From contig PJRA01000403.1 in NCBI GenBank assembly GCA_016987375.1, positions 197,775 to 261,774 on the forward strand: a DNA stretch of 64,000 nt, read 5' to 3'. Below are positions 32,656 to 43,502 of this stretch, in pieces (position 1 is the stretch's first letter; each line of letters opens with the position of its first letter). The translations under genes were made by a program, and so were the position numbers. The notes beneath the pieces are model-generated. The model ran no database searches, was not told where the DNA came from, and saw nothing but the letters and a program-made list of their open reading frames with translations. Source of the DNA: Brachionus koreanus. Lineage: Eukaryota > Rotifera > Eurotatoria > Ploima > Brachionidae.

Positions 32656-33978
32656 ATATGAATCGATTTTTATTTTTAGCTATTTGTATAACAAATTATT
32701 TTATTATTTAAAATTATATTTTAAAAAAAAAATAAATATTTTAGAGAGCTTTTTTTCTCTCATCTAATGTTGAAAACTAGAAAGCCCGACTGATTATTAA
32801 TAAAAATTTTAATATTAAATTAAAATATTTTTTTTGAAAATTAGATAAAATTTTTTAAGAATTAAAAACAAAACGCTTTATTTTTAATAAATTTTTTAAA
32901 ATTTTATTTCTACCTAAAAAAACTTCTATTTTTTAAAAAGGAGTTTATATGGTATTTGTAATCTAATTTATTATTTTTATTTATGTAAAATTATATATTT
33001 ATTTATAATAAAATAGAGGGTAAAATTAATTAAATTTGAATTAAACAATTAAGAAGATTTAACAATAATCATCTTGTGTGAGTTTCCCATTGATATTCAA
33101 ATTATTTGTTTTATTATTTGGTTATACATGGTCTTTAAAGAATTAATCTTTAAAGAATTTTGAATTAAAAGCGAAATGGTTATAATTATTGAATAATTGA
33201 TCGATATGCGAATTCTTTGAATACTTTCCTATATTTTAAAATAATCAAAAAAAGAATGATTAATTGTAATTAAAAAGGCTTGAAAAATTTACAAAGTCTA
33301 CTTTTTTTGGTTGTGTTGTCAATCCACGCTAAAACATTTAAAATATAATTTGATAAAAAAATAAAGAGCACATATTTAAAAAATTTTAAAATTTTGAAAA
33401 AATCTAAAAATTAAACACAAAAATATTAATTTACTCATTTTCAAAATTCTTATCATTTAGTAAATTCTAATAAAGAATTGATAAGCGAAAAAAATTAATT
33501 TAAAATCGACAAAACATGTTTTTTTAACTTATCAGTTTACTTAAGAAGGGTAACAAAATAATAGATAGTTTTATATTTTTCTAAATTATTTTTAATAAAT
33601 GCTATGAAAATATAAAAATGATGAAATATATTAAAAGAAATAAAATTGGTAGGGTATTTTTTCTATTAATAGGTTTCTTAAGTGTTCCAGATATAAAGTT
33701 GCACTTTTTTAAAATTTTGATTTTAAAAATAAATTTATTCATATTCACGTTTCATATCATCAACATAATCATCTTTTTTATTCATATGAAGATTTAGCAA
33801 AAAAAGAAATTTTTTCAAATAATTTAGATATTTGTTTTCTAAATTTTATTTCAAGACCAAATTTTGAGTCTTCATTTTTCATTTGCATTAATGCAGATAT
33901 TCAAATTAGCTAAAAATTATACGTCATTACTCTCATTTATTCATTAGTTAGGAAAATATTTTAAAATATGTTCTAAAG
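32656..33978. other. Intergenic A/T-rich region with one degraded MITE
   Basis: It holds a family 1 MITE remnant (32767-32955) just after the GGA stop. No gene is visible; the rest is low complexity. Confidence 0.5.
32767..32955 (-). mobile_element. MITE family 1 remnant
   Basis: It starts with aaaactagaaagcccgactg followed by attattaataaaaattt, the same terminal block as at 35460 and (reversed) at 10890. The other end (aaaaaggagtttatatgg) is a degraded form of the aaaaaggagtctaaaaaa end at 35638. About 190 bp, non-coding. Confidence 0.5.
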
Positions 33979-36900
33979 ATGTTAAAATTTTTTTTATTCT
34001 CAATTTTAAGCGTTTATGTCCAGTCAAGAATCCATGAACTAACACTTGAAGTGAGCATAAATTTTTATATATTTTCATAAATATAAATTTAATTCTAAAA
34101 AATAATTCTAGAATGACATTCGGAAACAAGTGACTATTTCGACTTTTGGTTTTCTTAGAGATGGTGAATTTCAAGTAGATATTAAGAAATTTTCTCTTAA
34201 TCCTTCACTAAAACTTGATGACGTGCGACGTTCGTATGCTTTCATTTTTGAAAAGAACAAAAACCGTGGCTTTTCCAGTTTTACAGCATCAAATTCAAAA
34301 AATGAAGATTTTTGCACCATTTTGGATAAACATAAAGTTAAAAAAAAAACCAATTTGGTCGATAAATTGAATGACAAAGAAGACTTTGATCAAAATGCTT
34401 TCATAAATGAATTAAAAAAGGTTTCGAAGGATCATCTCTACTCTTTTGTTTTATTTCATTTGGATCTGGTTCTAAAAAAGGTTAACATTTTTCGATTCGG
34501 TCATGATTTGATCAATTTAGTTGTAAAAAAAAATTTTGCTTCTAGCTCTAATTCAATTAACAAAGAGTCTAGTCAGAAAAATGGAAATTTAACATCAAGT
34601 ATTTAATGATTATTAATCTTATATTTTATTGTTAATTAATTTTTTAATTAGATGACAAAAATGAAAACAGTTTTGAAGACGAACTAAACAATATTTTATT
34701 AAAAGCAATTCGCTTAAATACTATTAATAACTCTTGGTCATTTAAAGTAAGTTAAAAATTAATCAAATTAAAACTATCTAACTTGATTAAGTTCTGATTA
34801 CAAGAAACTTGTATTTTAAAGATTCATAGAATTCAAATTTAATAATAACATTTATTATTCTATTTTTTGACTAAATTGATTTTTAATTTTGTAAAATTGA
34901 ATCAAATCACCACGGTCTGCCCTTTTTTTTAAATTTTCTTATCCCAGATTTGCCAATCTTCAAACTTCTTATTTGTGGAACTAATTTCGTCGCTCTTCTT
35001 TGTACTTGTTCTTGATTCTTTTTAAAATAAAGATACTAAGCAGACACACAGTATTCTAGATACGGTCTAACATATGTTTTGTTACATATTTATGCCAAAC
35101 AATCTTTGAGTCTCCAATATACATTACTTTAAACTTTGACTCATTAAATTCCATAGTTTAACGCTTCGACCTCTCAAACAAAAGTCAATTTTTCCTTGTA
35201 ATAATTTTTCAATTTCTATTTTTTTATTTGAAAACGGATTGATCAAGGTTGGTGATACATTGGTTAGGGATACATTGATCATTTTCATAAACTTTCAAAT
35301 TTGATATAGACTAAAAGGTTTTAATTTTGGATTGATTTTTTAATCATTAAGTCCAATAAAGTTTCAAAAAATATAGCTTTATTTTCGAGTATTTAAGCTC
35401 TATGACCAGTATTTATTTGCCCATTTTACTCTTTTCTGATTTAAAACTCTTAACTTTATCACCAGAAAGCTCGGCCGATTATTAATAAAAATTTCAAATT
35501 AATTATTAAGGCAATATAAATTTTTTTTCTAAAAAATAATCAAAATTTTTTAAGAATTAAAAACAAAATGATTAATTTATACAAGCTATATTATAAAATT
35601 TTATTTCTATTAAAAATATTTTAAATCTCAATTTATTAAAAAGGAGTCTAAAAAACCCCTCCGGTTTTCTAGTTTTATCAAATGAATTATGTTAATCTAT
35701 TTCAATTTTCTTTATTTTTTTTAAAACTGGAATTCACAGGTTTTATGAAGCGTTCACATTGATTCATTTCGTTTTAAATTAAAAACAAAAATTATCTAAT
35801 TATTTACAATTTTTTATTAGCAAACAGATTACAGAAGCTACAGTATATCATCAAATAGAAGAAACGTGCTAGTATTTCAGTCAAAAATTTCCCTTTATTT
35901 GAGTTGCTTTTCTCAAAAAAATGAGACTCGTTTAAGAGAAAATTCACCAGTACTTTTCCATGTAAACATGTATATTCTTGTTTCCAAAAGAAGAAAAAAA
36001 TGGATAAATTTCTTGAATTTGAGTCACTTTTTTAGACTAAAATATTTTCTAATAGAAGAAACACTTTGATGAACGAACTTTCCTCATTAACTCCTTGTAG
36101 AGCATAGGGTCATTACTTTTGATTTCGTGATTTTTTTTACTTGACGTTCTTGTATTGATCTTGTCTTGTCTCGACATGTCTTGCATAAACTTTATTCAGG
36201 AATTTATTGTAAAAAGAAGATTTTATTTATCAAAAAATAATCAAGACAAATAAACAGTAGTTTTCCACATTTTCATCACCCGTGGCATCTCTAAACAAAA
36301 ATAAGATATCTGATTTAAAAAACTAAAAATCTTTAAATTTCAATAAAAAAATAAAATGCATTTAATCAAAGAAAAATAAACTTTTAAATTTTTTTGCTTA
36401 AGTTCGAAATTGATATAAACACTTTAGAAGAAGAAGGCTTGTATTTGTTTAGTTTTTACAACTGCTTCCAGCCTAATTTATTTGGGGAATATCCAGAAAC
36501 AATTAATAACAAAACAAAGAAAGATTCAAATGATTTTCTCGATTTGTCATTAACTGAATTCACAAATCGATATAATCAAATGAATGATGAAGAACACTAT
36601 GGTTTTGGCATGAAGCTAATTTTAAAAGAACGAAATCGAGAAAGCTATTTATCAGCAGGAGAATTGCCAGTGCCAACATTGTATCTTACTTGGTCAATTA
36701 TATATTTTCTTGCGGCACTTAGTTGGATGTATATTCTAAGATCTTCAAAGTAATTCTTAAAAATTAAAAAAGAAATTTAGAAAAACTATTTTTTTTCTTA
36801 GGGGCGATGTATTCAAGATTCACTATCTGATGCTAGCTCTTGTGTTTATAAAATCTCTTACTTTGACCTTTCATGCAATTAATATGCATTACATAGCCAT

Positions 36901-37716
36901 GAATGGAGCACATGAGGCTATATGGGCTATCCTATATTACATAACCTATGTTCTTAGGGGCCTATTGCTAATAATTAGTATTCTTTTGGTGGGAACTGGC
37001 TGGACATTTATAAAATATGTACTGAGTGAAAATGAAAGACGAGTATTCATGATTGTGGTTCCATTACAAATATTGGCAATAGTTTCATACATTTTTTTGG
37101 AAGAAAGGGAAGAAGGTGAGGCTGTCTATGTTACTTGGCGACAATTGTTCTTTCTTTTGGATCTTGTTTGCTGTGCAGCTATTCTTTTCCCTATTGTGTG
37201 GTCCATTAAACACTTGGAAGCAGCGACTCAAACTGATGGAAAAGTAAAAATAAATTTAAAGAAATTGAAAATATTCAAGCATTTCTATATAATGGTTATT
37301 TGTTACGTGTATTTTACAAGAATTATTGGCTTTTTATTAAAAGTAATTTTCTGATTTACTGTTGTCATTTTGCTATTTATTTTTTTAAGCAAATTATTCC
37401 ATTTCGATATGAATGGTTCGACGAGTTGAGCACTGAAGTGGTTACTTTTACATTTTTTGTGATGACAGCGATCAAATTTCAGCCACAGTCTAACAATCCA
37501 TACCTTCAGTTAAATCAAGACGAATTTGATGATGAGAACGAAAACTGCATGGAACTTAGCAATAATCTAAAATCTCAGCGTTTGCTAGCTGAATTTGATG
37601 ATGAATTGAATACGGATATTATATTTGATATTGCAGATCAAAAAAGTGACATAGTTATTACCGGTAACAATGCCGTCAATAATAATTTACTCAGTAGAAA
37701 ACAACAAATTCAGTAG
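33979..37716 (+). CDS. GPR107/GPR108-like seven-transmembrane protein
   Basis: Six exons (33979-34050, 34112-34598, 34652-34746, 36403-36749, 36802-37342, 37390-37716) give 622 residues. A signal peptide (1-16) is followed by a luminal beta-rich domain starting RIHELTLE and containing TFGFLRDGEFQVDIKKFSLN. Then come SYLSAGELPVPTLY and seven membrane helices with the family hallmarks GTGWTFIKYVLSENERRVFM, DLVCCAAILFPIVWSIKHL and YFTRIIGFLL. A cytoplasmic tail begins FQPQSNNPYLQL. The family (Lu7TM/GOST) resides in the Golgi and endosomes and acts in trafficking, not classic G-protein signalling. Intron 3 is 1656 bp and holds a LINE remnant and a MITE. The short second half of the luminal domain is less conserved. 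Confidence 0.92.
34905..35175 (-). pseudogene. Non-LTR retrotransposon reverse-transcriptase C-terminal remnant
   Basis: Minus-strand frames, interrupted by stops and at least one frameshift, read EFNESKFKVMYIGDSK, then YVRPYLEYCVSA, then QEQVQRRATKLVPQIRSLK. These are the FNxxKCxVMHIG, YVRPxLEYCxxxWSP and EKVQRRATKLV blocks found after the catalytic core of LINE reverse transcriptases (CR1/Jockey/RTE-like). It is dead and lies within GPR107/108 intron 3. Confidence 0.7.
35450..35682 (-). mobile_element. MITE family 1 copy in GPR107/108 intron 3
   Basis: The ends are accagaaagctcggccgatt (left) and aacccctccggttttctagt (right), inverted copies of the family termini CACTAGAAAGCCCG and AACTAGAAAACCCG. 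The interior attattaataaaaatttc matches the copy at 32787. About 230 bp, non-coding. Confidence 0.6.
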
Positions 37717-39176
37717 TTTCTTAGTTAAAAAACAAAATTTCTGTAAAAGTAAAACAAATGATAAAATTTTTTTATATTTAGCTGATCATTGTTAATTTAA
37801 GTTATGAATTATTAAAAATAAATGATAATAGAAATTTTTTAATTTTTGAAAGATTTTATTTTAGGAAAAAAATCGCGCTAGGTAAGAATATGATACTTTG
37901 AGACCGATGGGTATATTAAGGGTATTACTTTTTTATACAATTCTTTTGTTAAGAATTATTCACTATTTATATTTACACTTAGATTAAAATGAAATGAATA
38001 AAAGTAGAATTTGTTGATTTATTGAAATTATTAGATGATTTACTTGTCAATTTTGAAAGAGAAATAAAACTTATCTATCTTATTTTATATCATATATCTG
38101 TTTGATGTGAACTATCATTGGTAAAAATTTATATTTTTATGACATTAAGATATATTTTAAAATAAACTAGATGACCCGATAGGTTTTTTAGAACCATTAT
38201 TAAATTTTAAATCCCTAAATTTTGTAGATTTATATATTTCTATTGAATAGAAAAAAATATTTAAATTTTTTTTAGTTATTTAGAAAATTTTTGGATGTAA
38301 AATTATTAATATACATTTATTAAGATTTCTTTTTTTTTTTACATGGGCTGATTGGAAAAAAACTTCGCCATGAAAAAAGGTTTGCATACAAGGCCGATCA
38401 ATCTTTGAATAAATTAAGTTATTTTAAGAAAAAAAATTTTTGGACAAAGCTGTCCATGATACTTTCTAAATAAAAAATAGCGTCAATTAAGAATTTATTA
38501 ATTAATGAACTGTTTTTTTGAAATTAAATAGTATTTAAAAAATTAATTAAATTAGAGAAAAATTTATTTAAATCTAGGTTTCAATCTAGGTCCCAAACAA
38601 ATTGACTATTCGCAAATTACAAGGAACTTATTTGATAAAATGAATAGGTTAGGGCTCATTTTAAAATGAATGTTTTACAAGGAATAAAAATTAAGCTCGC
38701 TGAAAATCGATTCAGCAAACAGTCCAGTCTCTTTATTTAGTATCTTTTAATTCTTTATTTTAATGTTAAATATTTTTTCACTAACATTTTTTTGTCTAAT
38801 TTTAAACCGTTTAAACAGCGTTTAAACAGTGTTTTTTGCCTGTTTTTGTCCCCTCGGGTATTTTTATGTCATTTAAAATTTTTTCTAAATTTGAATTAAT
38901 TATTTTGACATCTTGACATGCTTTAGGTCTATAGATATACACTTTTTTTTCACCAGTTTTTTAGATAAATACATTAAGAGATACTTTTGTCTTTGATTTC
39001 TTTAAATAAAATGAAATAAAATGATAAAATTTAACTTTATTACTAAAATATTTGATAAAATAAAATTATAGAGCTATTTACTAGTAAAATTTTTATTGCT
39101 AAACGCATTGATTTAATGAAAATATAAAAGTTTTTTTTAAGAAGAAAAATATTAAGGTAATAGAAATGAAAAAAAT
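37717..39176. other. Convergent intergenic region
   Basis: It lies between the ends of GPR107/108 (plus) and TMEM245 (minus). A family 1 MITE end sits at 38163-38200 (aactagatgacccgataggt). A repeat related to the window start lies at 38340-38396. No gene is visible. Confidence 0.5.
38340..38396 (-). repeat. Dispersed repeat shared with window start
   Basis: The reverse complement reads tgtatgcaaacc-ttttttcatggcgaag, similar to 7-36 (catatacaaatcttttaacatggcgaag). The two share about 27 of 35 bases. The type of element is unknown. Confidence 0.4.
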
Positions 39177-41582
39177 CTATTTATCGAAACTCATGGCTTT
39201 AAATAGTTTCTGAATCTTTGTGTCATCATTTGTCTCAAATGAAGTAAACAACTTTCCAAGAACAATAATCAAGCAGAGGACTATAGGACCGATGAAAGCG
39301 CCCTCCAAGCCTGCCAAATAGACTCCACCGACAAATGCTAGACCGGTTAGATACGGATGACAGGCTTTTATTTCACTATAAATTGCTTGATCAACAGCCG
39401 TCAAATATGGAAGCAAATTCATGCATACGAAGATAATAGACAAAATAGGACTATTGTCAAGAAACCATAATTCTAATGCACCTGGCACTGCTACCCAATA
39501 GGTTCCAAATACCGGTAGAAAACCAAAAAACGCAGCCAAAATTGCCGGCAAGTAAACAATACTAACTCCGAATAAACAATTTAATAAATATGTATAAATA
39601 CCGTAGAATAATGCCATTTTTAAACTTGCTACAAATACATTTCTAATGCTTTCTTCAATTGCTAAACTCAAAAATTCACTGCCATTTGACTTTTTGTTCA
39701 TTATTTTAAAAAAATTAATCTCACTCAGCCAAATCAATGGCTTAAATCTTTCTGAGCTCATTGATAAAAGATAAAATGAGGCCGTAAAATAAACTATTAG
39801 AGAAAACAGAAAATTAATTAGTGCAAAACCACTAGCAAATATTAATGACATGGCATTGTAAAATACTTTAGCTAATAGATTTAAATTGCCGGTAATAAAT
39901 TGATATAACGAGTCTATTATTGACATCACTATTCCAATATTGTCCTTAAAAATCATCATTATTTGATTTAGCTTAAAATTTTCTGTCTGATTTAGCTTGC
40001 TTTTCCACACATACCAAAATTTTTTTTTTAATAAAAAATCATTACGTGTGCTATTTAGCGTATTATTCTTTGATGTTCTTTCACTTAAGTACGAATATAA
40101 ATTATCCCAGTGCTGCAGAATTTGTGTCTCTAGTATGTAGTAGTTGCTGTCGTTTTGAGAGTGATTGTCTGAATCGATTTTAAAAGTAGATCTTAACGCG
40201 TTCAGCAACCAATCTTTGCCATACACATAAATATTGTGTACTCCTGTTTGGTAAATTTTGCTCAAATTGCTCTTTTCTGGAAGCCATTCGCTTACCTCTG
40301 GCTTTGTATACAAATTCTGATTAATTATATTGCTGATTATACCAATCAATTCAATGCTTTCAGCTTGTAATTGTATAAGCAAAAATACAATGGATATTAG
40401 CATGAAAGCAATTAGACTGATAATCATCAACAAAGCGATTATGTTGTCTATGGATTCTTGAAGACTTCTGTTCAGCTTTCGATCTCCTATGCGAAAAAAT
40501 TTGAAAAGCATAAAAAACGGCTTGGGCACCAATACGTCTCTGCGACAATTCGTCCACGTATTTACTTTATCAACAAATGTTAAAACATTGCTGTTGGTAG
40601 CCAAGTATGAATAAGTTGACAAGCAAACATATTTTAGTGTTTTCCAAACAAGAATAATAAGTGGAATAGCTATGTACAAATCAATACGAAAATTGACATA
40701 GATAAAAAACCAAAATAGCATTATAAAATAAATGTCGCTATCTTTTCGCTCATTTTTTTCCATGGAAATCTTTCTCGAGTTTCCGGCTATTTTGCTTAGA
40801 AAATTTGGCATGTCAATTTTTGAAATAACGGCTGTGATCAATTGTTTAGTAGATGAAAAAACGCCAATTAGAGTTAGAAAAATGAAGCCAGTCATGAACA
40901 ATGTTCTGTATTGACCGAGTAGTTTTGACAGGAACAAAAACAACACCAGCCACACTGGCAGCGATAGAGCTTGGAAAACCAATTTGTATTCATTTTTCCA
41001 ATATAGAATCACAGTCAGAAAATAAACCAGAACAAAAGTTAATGATATAATCCAATTCTTGTCCACATAATGGATCATGTATGTTGATTTTTCGCTCATA
41101 AGCGAAATTAATTGAGAGAAATAGGCAAAAAAAGAATCGTTGAATGAGTATGCTAAATTTAGCAAAGTTGCTGTGAGAATTAAAATTAAAATTTGAGTAA
41201 TTTTTTTCCGAATAAACGAATATGTGTAGTCCACGAAAGAGTCAATTAGTTGAAATGGTAAAAGCGCAAATTCCAAAGTCATTATTGATTTTGATTTTTC
41301 AATAGTTTTAAATTTTGTTCTGGACAAATCGGTCAGATATTTTTTAAATGGAAACACAAATGCACTTGTTAAAATTGACCAAAAAATTGACCGCATAAAT
41401 ATTTGAAGTACTGAGAACAAGAGAAAACACAGTCCGAGACACATTGCGATAACTGTTACCGCTATTGCGTTATAAATTGCGTTTGTGTACGCTTCTGAAC
41501 GCTTTTCCATTCTGGCATATTCAGAATCAGGAGTTTCGGAACGATTATTTTGATCGCAATCCTCATTAATTTTCTCATCCAT
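39177..41582 (-). CDS. TMEM245: TMEM245-like multi-pass membrane protein (AI-2E transporter fold)
   Basis: Single open frame of 801 residues with an acidic N-terminus and about 12-14 membrane helices. The C-terminal third holds the AI-2E transporter/PerM-like domain: FGVSIVYLPAILAAFFGFLP, FGTYWVAVPGALELWFL, a HPYLTGLAFVGGVYLAGLEG block and GPIVLCLIIVLGKLF. Human TMEM245 has the same order and a similar length (about 880). The transport substrate in animals is unknown. No introns interrupt it, in contrast to most neighbours; no poly-A tract or flanking duplication that would mark a retrocopy is obvious. Confidence 0.9.
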   Translation of the reverse strand: MDEKINEDCDQNNRSETPDSEYARMEKRSEAYTNAIYNAIAVTVIAMCLGLCFLLFSVLQIFMRSIFWSILTSAFVFPFKKYLTDLSRTKFKTIEKSKSIMTLEFALLPFQLIDSFVDYTYSFIRKKITQILILILTATLLNLAYSFNDSFFAYFSQLISLMSEKSTYMIHYVDKNWIISLTFVLVYFLTVILYWKNEYKLVFQALSLPVWLVLFLFLSKLLGQYRTLFMTGFIFLTLIGVFSSTKQLITAVISKIDMPNFLSKIAGNSRKISMEKNERKDSDIYFIMLFWFFIYVNFRIDLYIAIPLIILVWKTLKYVCLSTYSYLATNSNVLTFVDKVNTWTNCRRDVLVPKPFFMLFKFFRIGDRKLNRSLQESIDNIIALLMIISLIAFMLISIVFLLIQLQAESIELIGIISNIINQNLYTKPEVSEWLPEKSNLSKIYQTGVHNIYVYGKDWLLNALRSTFKIDSDNHSQNDSNYYILETQILQHWDNLYSYLSERTSKNNTLNSTRNDFLLKKKFWYVWKSKLNQTENFKLNQIMMIFKDNIGIVMSIIDSLYQFITGNLNLLAKVFYNAMSLIFASGFALINFLFSLIVYFTASFYLLSMSSERFKPLIWLSEINFFKIMNKKSNGSEFLSLAIEESIRNVFVASLKMALFYGIYTYLLNCLFGVSIVYLPAILAAFFGFLPVFGTYWVAVPGALELWFLDNSPILSIIFVCMNLLPYLTAVDQAIYSEIKACHPYLTGLAFVGGVYLAGLEGAFIGPIVLCLIIVLGKLFTSFETNDDTKIQKLFKAMSFDK

Positions 41583-42603
41583 TTCTAATTGTTGGATTTT
41601 ATTGATAGCTCAAAAAAAAGATCCATTTAAAAGAATGCTGAATAAGAAAAAAATAAAGAATAATTTTTGACTAATTTATTTTATTTGCTATGAGATTAGT
41701 ATAAAAAATTAGATTGCATAATTAATGTTTGTCAAAAATTTATGAAAAAAAATCGAATTTTAAATAAATTGAATTATAATTTTATTTAAATTATGAGTAA
41801 ATTTTTAATTAAAGACAAAAAATTTTTCCAATTGAACAAGCTAAATTTTAAACAAATCATCTAGAAATCGTTTATAGTGTTTCAATAAACTCAAATGTAT
41901 TGTTCAAAAAAAATTTTAATAGAAAAAAAAAACATTAGCGCACAGCAAATTGGAATTTAATTAAATTTAAATACCTCAAAGGCAGTTGTGTTGAAAACTT
42001 GAAAGAAATAAATTTTCAAGCTAACAATAATTAATTTTATCTACGAATAAATCATTTTTTTTCTTCTCTGAAATTTCAATTATTAGAAATTTTTACTTAT
42101 CATAATTTTCTATATAAACAATAAAATTTAGTATAAATAAAACTATTCAATCCGTTTTTTATTTCCGAATAAAAATAAATATGTTTGTGAATAAATTGAT
42201 TTATCAATTTATATTTTCCAGAAATCAAAAATTTTAAATATTATAAATAAAAAAATAGTTGTGAAAAAAAATAAAGAAATTGCCAAATATTTATTCGTGT
42301 ATTTTAATTGAAAATCAACTCACAAAGTTAAATAACAAATTTTGTTTTAATATTTTTTAATATAATAAGATTTTAGATTATAAAAAAGAGGATTTTTTTC
42401 CTGAACTAAGGATTTAAATGGAACATTTTGAAAGTTAGAATCCTTAAATAAAATTTCTTTTCATTTTTCAATGAAAAGCTTTATAGATAAAATAATTTTT
42501 TAGAGATGAGAAAGGGGAGCTTATTTCTATGAAAAATAATTAAAGAGGCGAAAATTTAATTTCTTTAATAAAAGATTTAAAAATTTTACATTTAAAAGTT
42601 AAT
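41583..42603. other. Intergenic A/T-rich region
   Basis: This is about 1 kb of A/T low-complexity sequence upstream of TMEM245 and downstream of the CFAP77-like gene. I see no gene, RNA or repeat family. Confidence 0.5.
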
Positions 42604-43502
42604 TTAAGCGGGTAAACTAGTGGTATTGACGGTGTAAACTCCTTGTTCAAATGCATTTACTCCTTCTCTTGGAACCTTGTCCAATTCATGGGCACTCAAA
42701 GCTTTTTGTCTCATGTTCGGTCGCCTGAATGTGTCCACAGCAGCTTCAACATTTCTGAAACGAGGCATCTTCCAAAGAGGCTTTTCCTCAACTGGTATTT
42801 TGGCATTTTTCAGCCAACTTGATTTTGTGTGGTAAGCACCACTTATTGCTTTAGTTGCTTCTTTTTTTGCATTAACTCTGGCCGCTTCAATTGTCTGCAT
42901 ATCGTTTAGCCAATCATGCAAAAATCGGTACTCAAGAACTTCATGTATTGGAGTTGATGGTCTGTGTGGCATTCCGAAAGTAGTGCCAGGAGGAAATGTG
43001 ATTTTCGAGTGAGCAAAACCATTTTTTAGACTGCTTGAAGTCGAATCGGAGCCATTTCCTATTTTAACTTTTCGTTTTATATCGTGCAATGAACGATATT
43101 GATCATTTTGTTTTGTGGTTACACATCCAGATTTAATTGCTTCTTTATTCAAAGCAACAAAGTCACGGACATATCTGTAGCGTTCTTCTCTAGATTTTTC
43201 ATCCTTAGCCAAATTAACCCAATGCTGCAAAGCTTCAGACACACCACCATCATATTTTTCGTATTTTACACCATAAGTGGTATCTTTTGAAGGCAGTTGA
43301 TGACCCCGAGTGCGACTTTTGCCTAATTGTGGCTTTCTTAAATTATTAAAAAAATTTTTTTAAAACTATATTTTCTTACCAAATAATGAAGTTCATTTTG
43401 AAGCATGGTATCACGCTGGATACCTATTAAACCTGTTTTGGTTACTTCGAAGCGTTTATCAGTGCGCAAGGGGGCGCTTTTTGGCAGTAAATTTTCAGAC
43501 AT
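42604..43502 (-). CDS. CFAP77-like ciliary microtubule inner protein
   Basis: Two exons (43380-43502, 42604-43332) give 283 residues, soluble and basic, without signal or membrane segments. It has short proline/glycine-rich motifs typical of axonemal microtubule inner proteins: LGKSRTRGHQLPSKDTTYG, YDGGVSEALQHW, and FPPGTTFGMPHRPSTPIHEV followed by LEYRFLHDWL. The FGxPxRPSTPIxxxLxxxxxxxW block is what I associate with CFAP77 (C9orf171), a doublet-tubule inner-junction or seam protein. The identification rests on this motif from memory. The exon 2 acceptor was chosen because it is the only one giving phase-0 joining. Confidence 0.7.
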
